48,039 bases of DNA from Bradyrhizobium valentinum (lineage in GTDB: Bacteria > Pseudomonadota > Alphaproteobacteria > Rhizobiales > Xanthobacteraceae). The notes beneath the pieces were generated by a model. It had not been told where the DNA came from and made no database searches. It saw only the letters and a program-made list of their open reading frames with translations. The DNA is taken from assembly GCF_001440405.1 (NCBI RefSeq), contig NZ_LLXX01000021.1, positions 41,696 to 89,734 on the forward strand, read 5' to 3'. Position numbers and translations under genes: made by a program. Positions 34,199 through 42,845 of this stretch are shown here, piece after piece (position 1 is the stretch's first letter; the number at the start of each line of letters is the position of its first letter).

Positions 34199-34212
34199 GC
34201 CTACTAGTAGGC
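34199..34212. promoter_or_regulatory. Perfect 14-bp palindrome between the LuxR-type gene and kaiB
   Basis: GCCTACTAGTAGGC is a perfect palindrome starting 3 nt after the LuxR-type stop and 105 nt before kaiB. It shares CTACTAGT with 33447-33454. A protein-binding site is favoured; a weak hairpin followed by a pyrimidine-rich stretch could also slow transcription. Confidence 0.5.
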
Positions 34213-34316
34213 TTGGTATTTCTCTCTCTCTTGCGCTGACGTGCAACCTATTGTTCCCTAAGCTTACTCATCACGTTACCCGATGAGGCTTCCGTATCCC
34301 GAACTGCCGCGGAGTA

Positions 34317-34652
34317 ATGTTGCCCTCCGTGGCATCGCGCGACGGTCTAATGCAAGGCGAAGCCTCCGTGGCCGAACTCGTGCTCCGACTCTACATCGCC
34401 GGAAATTCGGCCGGCTCTCGTCGCGCAGAGCAAAATCTTCATGACCTGAGAGCTCTGCTCGACAACCAAGCGTGGCGCATCGAAATCATCGACGTGATGC
34501 GCAGACCCGAACTGGCCGAGCAGGCCGGCATCATTGCCACGCCTACTCTCTCCTGCGAGCATTCCGGCCGCCCCCGGCGCATTGTCGGCGATCTCAGCGA
34601 CAAAAAGCGGGTTCTTGAATTTCTTGGAATCGAGACAGGAGATGATCCATGA
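34317..34652 (+). CDS. kaiB: KaiB-like protein
   Basis: The protein of about 111 residues has the KaiB thioredoxin-like pattern: LVLRLYIAGNSAGSRRAEQNL, IEIIDVMRRPELAEQAGIIATPTL and the ending RRIVGDLSDKKRVLEFLGI. In cyanobacteria KaiB binds KaiC in one phosphorylation state and drives the clock cycle. The ATG at 34317 is used; ATG at 34350 (MQGEASVAEL) is possible. The stop overlaps the kaiC start by 4 nt (ATGA). No kaiA is seen in the window. KaiB-KaiC pairs without KaiA occur in Rhodopseudomonas palustris and other proteobacteria, where timing is weaker or hourglass-like. Confidence 0.9.
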   Translation: MLPSVASRDGLMQGEASVAELVLRLYIAGNSAGSRRAEQNLHDLRALLDNQAWRIEIIDVMRRPELAEQAGIIATPTLSCEHSGRPRRIVGDLSDKKRVLEFLGIETGDDP

Positions 34653-36118
34653 CTGCGCAGGATGATGTCGATCTGACCGGTGTTCTGGAGCGCGTCAAGA
34701 CCGGTGTCGCAGCATTCGACGAACTGGTCATGGGCGGGCTGCCACGTGCTCGAACCACCGTTGTCGGTGGCACGCCCGGAAGCGGAAAGACAGTGTTCGC
34801 AACTCAGTTTCTCGCCCACGGAATCACAACATTCGGCGAGAATGGCGTGCTGGTGACATTTGAGGAACCGCCGGCTGATATCGAAGCCAATATGCGCGGA
34901 TTCGGCTGGGACCTTGCGAAGTGGCGCAAGGAGGGCCGGCTGGCCTTCGTCGATGCAAGCCCGCCGGCCACCGATGAACTGGTGATCGGCGATTTCGATC
35001 TCGCCGGCTTGCTTTCGCGGATCGAACACGCGGTAAAGAATGCCAACGCCAAGCGCGTCGTTCTGGATTCGTTGACGCAACTTTTTGACCATTTCATCGG
35101 GGATCCTAAGATCCTGCGCCGCGAGCTGTTTCACATCAGCACCGCCCTGAAAAAGTCGGGCCTTACGGTGCTGATGACCGCGGAGCGCAACAGCGAGTAT
35201 GGTGAGATTACCCGTCACAGGCTGGAAGAGTTCGTTGCCGACAACGTCGTGATATTGCGCAACGTCCTGCACTATGAGAAGCGCCGCCGTACGATCGAAG
35301 TTCTCAAAATGCGGGGCAGCCATCACGCCGAAGGCGAAGCGCCATTCACCCTGCTCGCAAGTCAAGGCGTGGTAGCCGTCCCGCTGTCCTCGCTTCGGCT
35401 GGAGCAGCAGTCGAGCACCGTTCGGGTGACCAGCGGAAATCCGGCAATTGACGAGATGTGCGGCGGTGGATTTTTCCGCGACAGCGTGACCCTCGTCAGC
35501 GGCGCCACCGGCACAGGTAAAACCCTGCTGGTGACAAACTTTCTCGCCGGCGGAGTTGCCGCAGGAGAAAAGGCTATCCTGTTCGGGTACGAAGAGAGCA
35601 AAGGCCAACTGTTCCGCAACGCCAGCGGCTGGGGCACCGACTTCACTCGGATGGAAGCCGAAGGAAAGCTTAAGGTCATCTGTCTTTATCCGGAGGCGCA
35701 GGGGCTACCCGATCATCTGCTGACGATCCAGAGTCTGGTTGACGAGTTCAAGCCAAACCGCATTGCCGTAGATAGCCTGTCGGCACTTGAGCGCATCGCG
35801 CCGGACACCGGCTTCCGCGAGTTCCTCATAAGCCTGACGTCGTTCATCAAGAAGCGGGAGATTGCCGGGCTTTGCACCGCAACCAGCAAATCCCTGATTG
35901 GCGGCGAGAGCGTCAGCGAGCAGCACATTTCGACGCTGACGGATTCGATCATTTTGCTGCGCTACATTCAGGAGCAGGAAACCATGAACCGCGGACTCAT
36001 GGTCCTGAAGATGCGCGGCAGCGAGCACGCCAAGGAAATTCGACGGTTTACGATCGATGGTAGTGGCATGCACCTCGGCGAATCATTCAAGAGGGCGCCG
36101 AATGTATTCAAGACATAG
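34649..36118 (+). CDS. kaiC: KaiC-like dual ATPase
   Basis: The 489-residue protein has two RecA-like domains. The first has the P-loop GGTPGSGKTVFA and the Glu pair in VLVTFEEPPADIE. The second has SGATGTGKTLLV and the Glu pair in AILFGYEESKGQLF. The autophosphorylation pair of cyanobacterial KaiC (Ser431-Thr432 in HISTITD) is kept here as HISTLTD, Ser428-Thr429, so phosphorylation is plausible. The protein ends soon after MRGSEHAKEIRRFTIDGSGM, with a shorter C-terminal tail than the cyanobacterial protein, which fits the absence of KaiA. It overlaps kaiB by 4 nt, and the kinase gene starts within its last 17 nt. Confidence 0.93.
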   Translation: MTAQDDVDLTGVLERVKTGVAAFDELVMGGLPRARTTVVGGTPGSGKTVFATQFLAHGITTFGENGVLVTFEEPPADIEANMRGFGWDLAKWRKEGRLAFVDASPPATDELVIGDFDLAGLLSRIEHAVKNANAKRVVLDSLTQLFDHFIGDPKILRRELFHISTALKKSGLTVLMTAERNSEYGEITRHRLEEFVADNVVILRNVLHYEKRRRTIEVLKMRGSHHAEGEAPFTLLASQGVVAVPLSSLRLEQQSSTVRVTSGNPAIDEMCGGGFFRDSVTLVSGATGTGKTLLVTNFLAGGVAAGEKAILFGYEESKGQLFRNASGWGTDFTRMEAEGKLKVICLYPEAQGLPDHLLTIQSLVDEFKPNRIAVDSLSALERIAPDTGFREFLISLTSFIKKREIAGLCTATSKSLIGGESVSEQHISTLTDSIILLRYIQEQETMNRGLMVLKMRGSEHAKEIRRFTIDGSGMHLGESFKRAPNVFKT

Positions 36119-38075
36119 CGGCCTGCAAGAAGGGACGGGAAACTCCGCCACGCGAATTGAGATCGGCACGAGCATGACGGGTACGGCAAACAGACCGAAC
36201 ATCGATCACGCGGAGATCAGATTTCTCATCGAGAAGAACGCTGATGGAATTATCGTGGTTGACGAGATGGGAATCGTCCTGTTCGCCAATCCTGCCGCCG
36301 AGCAGATATTCGGCAGATCATCGGACTCACTGATCGGCTCTCCAATCGGCATTCCGTTTGTTGCCGGTGAGATGACAGAAATTGCGATTCACAAGCCGGG
36401 CGGCGATCAAATCGACGCGGAAATCCGGGTCGTCGAGACGGTCTGGGATCACAGGCCTGCACGCCTCGCGAGTCTTCGCGACATTTCGGGGCGCAGGGCA
36501 ATGGAGGAGCGGCTGCGGCATTCAGCCAAGATGGAGGCAGTAGGCCGACTAACCGCAGGTATCGCGCATGATTTCAATAATCACCTCACAGTGGTGCTCG
36601 GCAATCTGGAAAGCGCCATGCGACGCTCGACGAGCGCTGATCCCTCGCTGAGGCGGGCGCTCGAAAACGCCAGCCGCGGCGCACAACAGGCCGCAGTGCT
36701 GACTGAACGGCTGCTTGCGTTTGCCCGACGGAAGCCGCTTGAACCTCGGCTGATTAGCCCTGAAGACCTCCTTTCCCGGATGTCGGATTTGCTTCAACGT
36801 ACACTCGGAGAAAAGATCAACGTTCAAGCGAACATCGCCGTGGACCTGTGGAGGATAGAAGTCGATCCAACCGAGCTGGAAGCCGCCATTTTGAATCTCG
36901 CGGTCAACGCGCGAGATGCAATGCCCCTCGGCGGCAAGCTGATTTTGGAAGCGGCCAATGTTGAAGTGGCAGACGCAGATCGTTCTATCGCCGATGGTGA
37001 GATCGCAGATGGCCCTCATGTGGTTATTTCAGTCATCGATTCCGGGATGGGCATGACCCCCGAGGTACTCAACCATGTATTCGAGCCGTTCTTCACGACC
37101 AAGAACGACGGGCGCGGGACGGGCCTTGGCCTCAGTCAAGTTTACGGCTTCGTAAGACAGAGTGGCGGCCACGTCAGCCTTGCCAGCCAGCCGAACGCTG
37201 GCACTACGGTCAAGATCTTTCTGCCGGCGGCTACCCCATCCCGCTTACCGTCCTCTCAAATGGAGCAAACCAAGCAGGAGGCGCCACGGCAGCTTCCGGT
37301 TGCTCGACCAGGCGAGACCATCCTTGTTGTCGAAGACGAGGACGATGTACGCAATTACACCGTCAGTAGCTTGCGTGAACTTGGCTATCTCGTGCACGAA
37401 GCTGCTGATGCAGTCACAGCGCTCAGCATCCTTCAACGAGAACCCGGCATTGCCCTGTTGTTCACCGATCTCGGACTGCCAGGCGAAATGGACGGAAAGA
37501 GCCTTGGCGACCAAGCCCAGTCGATTCATCCATCCTTGAGAGTTCTCATCACAACGGCGTACGCCGCAGGTGCTCTCGTCCATGAGGGTCGGCTTGACCG
37601 GGGTGTCGAATTGCTCAATAAGCCTTTTTCGTTTTCTGCGCTGGCGGGGCGGGTACGCGAGCTTCTTGACAGTAATCTCGCTAATGAGCATGCGGGCGCC
37701 CGTGTTCTCGTCGTCGAGGACGAACCCCTGCTGCATGCATTCGTCACGGATATGCTCGCAGAGTGGGGACTTTCGGCGGACGTCGCCGGCAATTTCAGGG
37801 AAGCCGTCGCAAAGATTCGAGCCGATGGCGACGGTCTGGTTGGAGCGATCGTCGACCTCGGGCTTCCGGACAGACCCGGCGACGAGTTGGTCGCGGAGAT
37901 CCGGACCTTGCATCCGGATATGCCGATCATCTTGGCAACCGGCTATGCCGACGCGGGCGTCCGAGGTCGTTTCGCAGATGTGGGCCGTCTGCAGATTCTC
38001 ACAAAGCCGTTCAACGCAATGGACCTATTGACCGCATTGCAAGGCGTAGGAGTTCACGCGAGCCCTGTCCAATGA
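36102..38075 (+). CDS. PAS hybrid histidine kinase with two receiver domains (Kai-linked)
   Basis: The protein of about 657 residues has a PAS domain (about 35-125), a HisKA domain with phospho-acceptor His156 (GIAHDFNNHLTVVLGNLE), and an ATPase domain (NLAVNARDAM; DSGMGM; VFEPFFTTKNDGRGTGLGLS). Two receiver domains follow with Asp456 (FTDLGLPG) and Asp585 (IVDLGLPDRPG). No membrane segment is evident. The ATG at 36102 overlaps the end of kaiC by 17 nt and has GAGGG 6 nt upstream; ATG at 36174 is the other candidate. It would read or relay the KaiC state through phosphate transfer. No output regulator with a matching receiver is adjacent. Confidence 0.87.
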   Translation: MYSRHSGLQEGTGNSATRIEIGTSMTGTANRPNIDHAEIRFLIEKNADGIIVVDEMGIVLFANPAAEQIFGRSSDSLIGSPIGIPFVAGEMTEIAIHKPGGDQIDAEIRVVETVWDHRPARLASLRDISGRRAMEERLRHSAKMEAVGRLTAGIAHDFNNHLTVVLGNLESAMRRSTSADPSLRRALENASRGAQQAAVLTERLLAFARRKPLEPRLISPEDLLSRMSDLLQRTLGEKINVQANIAVDLWRIEVDPTELEAAILNLAVNARDAMPLGGKLILEAANVEVADADRSIADGEIADGPHVVISVIDSGMGMTPEVLNHVFEPFFTTKNDGRGTGLGLSQVYGFVRQSGGHVSLASQPNAGTTVKIFLPAATPSRLPSSQMEQTKQEAPRQLPVARPGETILVVEDEDDVRNYTVSSLRELGYLVHEAADAVTALSILQREPGIALLFTDLGLPGEMDGKSLGDQAQSIHPSLRVLITTAYAAGALVHEGRLDRGVELLNKPFSFSALAGRVRELLDSNLANEHAGARVLVVEDEPLLHAFVTDMLAEWGLSADVAGNFREAVAKIRADGDGLVGAIVDLGLPDRPGDELVAEIRTLHPDMPIILATGYADAGVRGRFADVGRLQILTKPFNAMDLLTALQGVGVHASPVQ

Positions 38076-38076
38076 T

Positions 38077-38793
38077 CTATTCTTCCACAAAGGTCACGGT
38101 CTCCGCCACGCTCGCCCGCGAGGTGCGGTAGCTGTTGACCTTGTGGGCGTGGTCGGCATAGCCGAAGGAAATGCCGCAGACCACGCAGCGATCGTCGGCG
38201 AGATTGAAGTGCCGCCGGATCAGCCCGGAATGCCGGGCGAGAGCGGCCTGCGGAATCGTGCCGAGACCGAGCGCCTGCGCCGCGAGCATGAAATTGGAGA
38301 CATAGGCGCCGCAATCGACCGCGCCGTAGATGCCGAGCGGCTCGTCGGTGTGGATAACAGCGACATGCGGGGCACCGAAGAAATTGTAGTTCTCCAGCGC
38401 CTGCTTCGCATAGGCCATCTTGTCGCCTCTGATGATGCCGAGCGTGTTGTAGAGCTGGAAGCCGCTCTCGCGCCGGCGTTCGAGATAGACGCCGAGATAT
38501 TCGCGCGGCGGCGTGAAATCATGATCGTCCTTCGCGCCGGACGCGGCCTCGGCATAAATCGCCTTGCGAAACTTCTCCTTGGCTTCGCCGCTTGCGATCA
38601 GCACCTGCCATGGCTGGCTGTTGCACCATGACGCCGTGCGCTGCGCCACCTTGAGGATGTGCTCGATGGTCTCGCGCGGCACTTCCTGCGGCAGGAACGC
38701 GCGCACGGAATAGCGCTCGTTCAGGAGCTCTTCGAGCACGCCGATGCGATCTTCCGTCGTGCAACTCGCCTTCGCCACAGCATCCATGGTCAC
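38077..38793 (-). CDS. Nitroreductase-family flavoprotein
   Basis: The 238-residue FMN-binding nitroreductase has LLNERYSVRAFLPQEVPRETIEHIL (about 24-48), ASWCNSQPWQVLI, and the VDCGAYVSNFMLAAQALGLGTIPQAAL stretch. Members reduce nitro groups, quinones or enoyl bonds with NAD(P)H. It is the last gene of the minus-strand acyl-CoA block: its start overlaps the preceding dehydrogenase stop by 4 nt (ATGA). Its end faces the kinase gene with a 1-nt gap. The coupling suggests it accepts electrons or acts on a related substrate, but the reaction is unknown. Confidence 0.88.
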   Translation of the reverse strand: MTMDAVAKASCTTEDRIGVLEELLNERYSVRAFLPQEVPRETIEHILKVAQRTASWCNSQPWQVLIASGEAKEKFRKAIYAEAASGAKDDHDFTPPREYLGVYLERRRESGFQLYNTLGIIRGDKMAYAKQALENYNFFGAPHVAVIHTDEPLGIYGAVDCGAYVSNFMLAAQALGLGTIPQAALARHSGLIRRHFNLADDRCVVCGISFGYADHAHKVNSYRTSRASVAETVTFVEE

Positions 38794-40034
38794 CGCCCCT
38801 TGGTCGGGATCTTGTTGAACGGCACGTCCTTGTCGACGCGGATATCGCCGGGCAGGCCCAGCACGCGCTCGGCTATGATGTTGCGCAGGATCTCGTCGGT
38901 ACCGCCGGCGATGCGCATCGAGGGCGAGGACAGCAGCATCTGCTGGAACTGGCCACGCGCCGCTTCCTCGTCCGCGCCGGTGAGCGCGCCGGCCGCGCCC
39001 TGCAGATCCATCGCATAAGTCGCGATGTCCTGCAGCATCGAGCCCGAGACCAGCTTGCCGATGGAGTTTTCCGGACCCGGCCGCTCGCCCTTCGAGAGCG
39101 AGGAGATCGCGCGGTAGCTGGTGTATTTCAGCCCGCTCGCCTTCACCGCCCAGCTCGCAAGCTTCGAGCGCGTCGCGGGATCGTCGATCGCGAGCCCGTC
39201 ATCCGTCATCAGGTTCGAGCAGAACTCGAACATCTCGGGAAAGCCGGTCGCGAGCCGCGAGCCGATCGACATGCGCTCGTTCATCAGCGTGGTCAGCGAT
39301 ACGTTCCAGCCGTCGCCGACCGCGCCGAGGCGCTGATGATCGGGAATCACGACGTCGGTGAAATAGACCTCATTGAACTCCTGCATGCCGTTGGCCTGCC
39401 TGATCGGCCGCACCTCGACGCCCTTGCTCTTCATGTCGAGAAAGAACATCGTCAGGCCCTTGTGCTTTGGCACATTAGGATCGGTGCGGGTGATCAGCAG
39501 ACCGTAGTCGGAATAATGCGCGCCCGAGGTCCAGGTCTTCTGGCCGTTGACGATCCAGTTGTCGCCCTTCTTCTCCGCGCGCGTGCGCAGGCCCGCAACG
39601 TCGGAGCCGCCAGCCGGCTCGGAGAAGAGCTGGCACCAGATGTGTTCGCCGGAAGCGAGCTTCGGCAGATAATGGCGCTTGTGCTCCTCGCTGCCGAACG
39701 CCATCACGGTCGGGCCGCACATGCCCTCGCCGATCTGGAACGGCTGCGTCAGCTTGCCGTAGACGCCCTCTTCCTGCTGCCAGATCACCTTCTCGATCGG
39801 GGTCGCGCCGCGGCCGCCATATTCCTTCGGCCAATGCAGGCAGGCCCAGCCGCCCTCGGCCTTCTTCTTCTGCCAGGCCTTGCCGACATCGACGATCTCT
39901 TCCTTCTCCAGGCGGATGCGGCCGAGCGAGGATTTTGACAGCTCCGCCTCATATTGCTTCGGCGCATTGGCGTCGATCCATTTTCGGGCAAGGCTACGGA
40001 ACTCCGCTTCCTGCGGGGTATCGTCGAAGTTCAT
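38790..40034 (-). CDS. Acyl-CoA dehydrogenase (PimC-like)
   Basis: The 414-residue FAD enzyme of the acyl-CoA dehydrogenase superfamily has the signatures QLFSEPAGGSDVAGLRTRAE and WIVNGQKTWTSGAHYSDYG and the C-terminal GGTDEILRNIIAERVLGLPGD. It would introduce a 2,3-double bond into a CoA thioester, passing electrons to an electron-transfer flavoprotein. It is highly similar along its length to the next gene (40186-41433), a tandem duplication. At the C-terminal motif it reads IAGGTDEI where the paralogue reads VEGGTDEI. It resembles the large-subunit type of pimeloyl-CoA dehydrogenase; the partner could be the smaller type at 41545-42672. The substrate is unknown. Confidence 0.9.
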   Translation of the reverse strand: MNFDDTPQEAEFRSLARKWIDANAPKQYEAELSKSSLGRIRLEKEEIVDVGKAWQKKKAEGGWACLHWPKEYGGRGATPIEKVIWQQEEGVYGKLTQPFQIGEGMCGPTVMAFGSEEHKRHYLPKLASGEHIWCQLFSEPAGGSDVAGLRTRAEKKGDNWIVNGQKTWTSGAHYSDYGLLITRTDPNVPKHKGLTMFFLDMKSKGVEVRPIRQANGMQEFNEVYFTDVVIPDHQRLGAVGDGWNVSLTTLMNERMSIGSRLATGFPEMFEFCSNLMTDDGLAIDDPATRSKLASWAVKASGLKYTSYRAISSLSKGERPGPENSIGKLVSGSMLQDIATYAMDLQGAAGALTGADEEAARGQFQQMLLSSPSMRIAGGTDEILRNIIAERVLGLPGDIRVDKDVPFNKIPTKGR

Positions 40035-40074
40035 GGCGGACCTCTTACGTTTCTAATCTTGCATTCATCTCAAT

Positions 40075-40177
40075 CCTCATGGTGAGGAGCGCGGAACGCG
40101 CGTCTCGAACCATGAGGCCACCAGCCGGGCCTTCATCCTTCGAGACGCGGCGAAGGTGCCGCTCCTCAGGATGAGGG
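40075..40177. repeat. Dispersed palindromic repeat, family B, copy 4
   Basis: CCTCATGGTGAGG...CTCGAACCATGAGG followed by TCATCCTTCGAG...CTCCTCAGGATGA has the same two-part structure as the copies at 10537 and 31388. It lies between two same-strand genes and could lower readthrough or stabilise mRNA ends. Confidence 0.85.
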
Positions 40178-40185
40178 TCTTCATT

Positions 40186-41433
40186 CTACGCTCTTCCCTT
40201 GGTCGGGATCTTGTTGAACGGCACGTCCTTGTCGACCCTGATGTCGCCGGGCAGACCGAGCACGCGCTCGGCGATGATGTTGCGCATGATTTCGTCAGTG
40301 CCGCCTTCGACGCGGGTGCCGGGCGCACGCAGCAGCATCGCCTGGAATTTGCCGGCGACCTCGGCGTCTTCGGGCCCGCTCAGCACGCCGGCGGCACCCT
40401 GCAGGTCGAGCGCGTACATCGCGACTTCCTGGACCATCGATCCCGCCACCAATTTGCCGATGGAGTTTTCCGGACCCGGGCGCTCGCCCTTCGACAGCGC
40501 CGAGATCGCGCGCATGCTGGTGTATCTGAGGCCGCTGGCCTTCACCGCATAGTTCGCAAGCTTCGAGCGAACGTTGCGATCCTCGATCGCGGGTCCATCT
40601 TCCAGCATCAGACTGTTGCAGAAGTCGAACAGTTCCGGGAAGCCGGTCGAAACGCCCGCGCCGATCGACATGCGCTCGTTCATCAGCGTGGTCAGCGAGA
40701 CGTTCCAGCCGTCATTGACCGCGCCGAGGCGCTGCGAATCCGGAATCTTTACATCGGTAAAGTAGACCTCGTTGAAGTCGGACTGGCCGCTGGCCTGCTT
40801 GATCGGCCGCACCTCGACGCCCGGGCTCTTCATGTCCAGGAAGAACATGGTGAGGCCCTTGTGCTTCGGCACGGTCGGATCGGTGCGCGTCAGCAGGATG
40901 CCGTAATCGGAATAGTGCGCGCCCGAGGTCCAGATCTTCTGGCCGTTGATGATCCAGTCGTCGCCCTTCTTCTCGGCGCGGGTGCGCAAGCCCGCCACGT
41001 CGGAGCCGCCGGCGGGTTCAGAGAACAACTGGCACCAGACCTTCTCGCCGGAGGCCAGCGGCGGGAGGTACTTCCGCTTCTGCTCCTCCCCGGCGAACGC
41101 CATCATGGTCGGCCCGCACATGCCGTGACCGATGATGAACATGCCGGAGAGCTTGCCGAACGGCCCCTCCTCCTGCTGCCAGATCACGCGCTCGATCGGC
41201 GATGATCCCCGGCCGCCGTATTCCTTTGGCCAATGCAGGCAAGCCCAGCCGGCATCGGCTTTCTTCTTCTGCCAGGCCTTTGCGACCTCGAGAATGTTGG
41301 CGTCCTTGAGGACGGTTCGGCCGAGCGAGGACTTTCGAAGTTCTTCCTCATATTGCTTCGGCGCGTTGGCTTGTATCCATGCACGGGCCTCGGCGCGGAA
41401 CGCGGCTTCCTGCGGAGTGTCGTCGAAGTTCAT
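40186..41433 (-). CDS. Acyl-CoA dehydrogenase (PimC-like, tandem paralogue)
   Basis: The 415-residue acyl-CoA dehydrogenase is closely similar to the one at 38790-40034, with shared LFSEPAGGSDVAGLRTRAEKKGD and DIRVDKDVPFNKIPTKGR endings. The start is read as ATG 41433 (MNFDDTPQEAAF), matching the paralogue, with AGGA 8 nt upstream. A longer open frame reaching 41520 would include residues read from the palindromic repeat at 41453-41534 and is rejected. It belongs to the same minus-strand operon. The near-duplication with the neighbour, both next to a third dehydrogenase type, suggests separate substrate ranges. Confidence 0.9.
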   Translation of the reverse strand: MNFDDTPQEAAFRAEARAWIQANAPKQYEEELRKSSLGRTVLKDANILEVAKAWQKKKADAGWACLHWPKEYGGRGSSPIERVIWQQEEGPFGKLSGMFIIGHGMCGPTMMAFAGEEQKRKYLPPLASGEKVWCQLFSEPAGGSDVAGLRTRAEKKGDDWIINGQKIWTSGAHYSDYGILLTRTDPTVPKHKGLTMFFLDMKSPGVEVRPIKQASGQSDFNEVYFTDVKIPDSQRLGAVNDGWNVSLTTLMNERMSIGAGVSTGFPELFDFCNSLMLEDGPAIEDRNVRSKLANYAVKASGLRYTSMRAISALSKGERPGPENSIGKLVAGSMVQEVAMYALDLQGAAGVLSGPEDAEVAGKFQAMLLRAPGTRVEGGTDEIMRNIIAERVLGLPGDIRVDKDVPFNKIPTKGRA

Positions 41434-41452
41434 CTGTTCCATCCTCTCGTCC

Positions 41453-41534
41453 GTCATTCCGGACGAGCCGCGAAGCGGGTCGATCCGGAATCTCGAGATT
41501 CCGGGTTCGATGCTTCGCATCGCCCCGGAATGAC
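41453..41534. repeat. Dispersed palindromic repeat, family A, copy 3
   Basis: GTCATTCCGG at the left, CCGGAATGAC at the right, an inner palindrome (TCCGGAATCTCGAGATTCCGG) and a hairpin with GATGCTTCGCATC match the copies at 6091 and 21727. It lies between two acyl-CoA dehydrogenase genes. Confidence 0.9.
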
Positions 41535-41544
41535 GTTCACAAGC

Positions 41545-42672
41545 TCACGCCGCGTTCTTCTTGCGCATGCGGTCGATCAATTGATCTTCCCAGTACGACA
41601 GGCTGCCGAGCGTCAGCGCGGTGGCATTGGCGCGGCGGTAGTACATGTGGCAGTCGAACTCCCAGGTGAAGCCCATGCCGCCATGAACCTGGATATTGTT
41701 CTTGGAGCAGTGCTGGAACGCCTGCGTCGCGCTGATGCGCGCAGCGGCGGCGGCTTCCGGCAGTTCCGACGCGTTGGTCGAGAGCGCCCAGGCGCCGTAG
41801 TAACAGTTGGAGCGCGCCAGCGTTGCCGAGACATACATGTCGGCGAGAATGTGCTTCACGGCCTGGAACGAGCCGATCGGGCGGCCGAAGGCGATACGGT
41901 CGAGCGCATAATCGCGGCCCATTTCGAGTGCGCGGTCGGAGCCGCCCACCTGCTCGAACGCGAGCAGCACGGCGGCGCGGTCGAGCACCTGGGTCAGGAT
42001 GCTCCAGCCGTCGCCGGCTGCTCCCAGCGGCTCGGCCTTGGCGTTCTTGAACGTGAGTTCGGCCTGGCCCCGGGTCGGATCGATATTGGTCAGCGACTTC
42101 GCTTCGACGCCGCCGGCCTTCAGATCGACCAGGAACAGCGAGATGTCTGAATCGCGCCCGGTCGAACCGGTGCGCGCGGCGACGACGGCGAAATCGGCGA
42201 TCGCACCATCCGGCACCGGCTTCTTCACGCCACTGAGCGTGCCGCCGGACGCCTGCAGCTTGATCGCCTTCGGCGACGGATTGCCCTTGCCCTCGAACAG
42301 CGCCAGCGTGCCGATCGCCTCGCCGCTCGCGATCTTCGGCAGCCATTTCTGCTTCTGCGCGTCGGAGCCTGCCAGCAGCAGCGCTTCGGCGGCGAGGTAG
42401 ACGGTTGACGAGAACGGCACCGGCGCGTTCGCGCGGCCCATTTCCTCCGCGATCACGCAGAGTTCGAGATGGCCCGCGCCCGCACCGCCGAATTGTTCCG
42501 GGATCGCGACGCCGAGGAAGCCCATCTCAGCGAGCCCCTTCCACAACTGCTTGTCATACGCCGCCTTGCCGTCGAGCACCTCGCGCACGGCCTTCGGCGG
42601 GCACTTCTCGGCGAGAAACTTCCTCGCCGCGTCGCGCATCTGTTTTTGTTCGTCGGAGAAATCGAAGTTCAT
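41545..42672 (-). CDS. Acyl-CoA dehydrogenase (PimD-like smaller type)
   Basis: The 375-residue acyl-CoA dehydrogenase is of a different subtype from the two neighbours. It begins MNFDFSDEQKQMRDAARKFLAEK, has IPEQFGGAGAGHLELCVIAEEMGRANAPVP and LDRAAVLLAFEQVGGSDRALEMGRDYALDRIAFGRPIGSFQA, and ends in QVHGGMGFTWEFDCHMYYRRA. Pairing of a larger and a smaller dehydrogenase is known for pimeloyl-CoA dehydrogenase (PimC-PimD) and steroid side-chain enzymes. The order here (small, large, large) fits such a heteromeric complex. Which large subunit pairs with it is not shown. Confidence 0.9.
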   Translation of the reverse strand: MNFDFSDEQKQMRDAARKFLAEKCPPKAVREVLDGKAAYDKQLWKGLAEMGFLGVAIPEQFGGAGAGHLELCVIAEEMGRANAPVPFSSTVYLAAEALLLAGSDAQKQKWLPKIASGEAIGTLALFEGKGNPSPKAIKLQASGGTLSGVKKPVPDGAIADFAVVAARTGSTGRDSDISLFLVDLKAGGVEAKSLTNIDPTRGQAELTFKNAKAEPLGAAGDGWSILTQVLDRAAVLLAFEQVGGSDRALEMGRDYALDRIAFGRPIGSFQAVKHILADMYVSATLARSNCYYGAWALSTNASELPEAAAAARISATQAFQHCSKNNIQVHGGMGFTWEFDCHMYYRRANATALTLGSLSYWEDQLIDRMRKKNAA

Positions 42673-42712
42673 GGCGTGTTACTCGCGTTGTGTGTGGTGT
42701 ATTTCTTTATCT

Positions 42713-42831
42713 CGTCGTCCCCGCGAACGCGGGGACCCATAACCACCGGCCTTTGTGTTTTATCCGGTATTGGCTCCAACCTGACATCGATAGGCCTCGG
42801 CGTATGGGTCCCCGCGTTCGCGGGGACGACG
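42713..42831. repeat. Dispersed inverted repeat, family C, copy with GTCCCCGCG ends
   Basis: CGTCGTCCCCGCGAACGCGGGGACCCAT at the left is the exact style of inverse of ATGGGTCCCCGCGTTCGCGGGGACGACG at the right, each arm a hairpin, with about 60 nt between. It matches the copies at 25698, 44880 and 47875. Confidence 0.9.
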
Positions 42832-42845
42832 ATGGAGCGTCGTTC

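Noticed and set aside
41434..41520. Longer N-terminus for the acyl-CoA dehydrogenase
   Set aside because: The added residues come from the palindromic repeat at 41453-41534. The paralogue starts at the equivalent of 41433.
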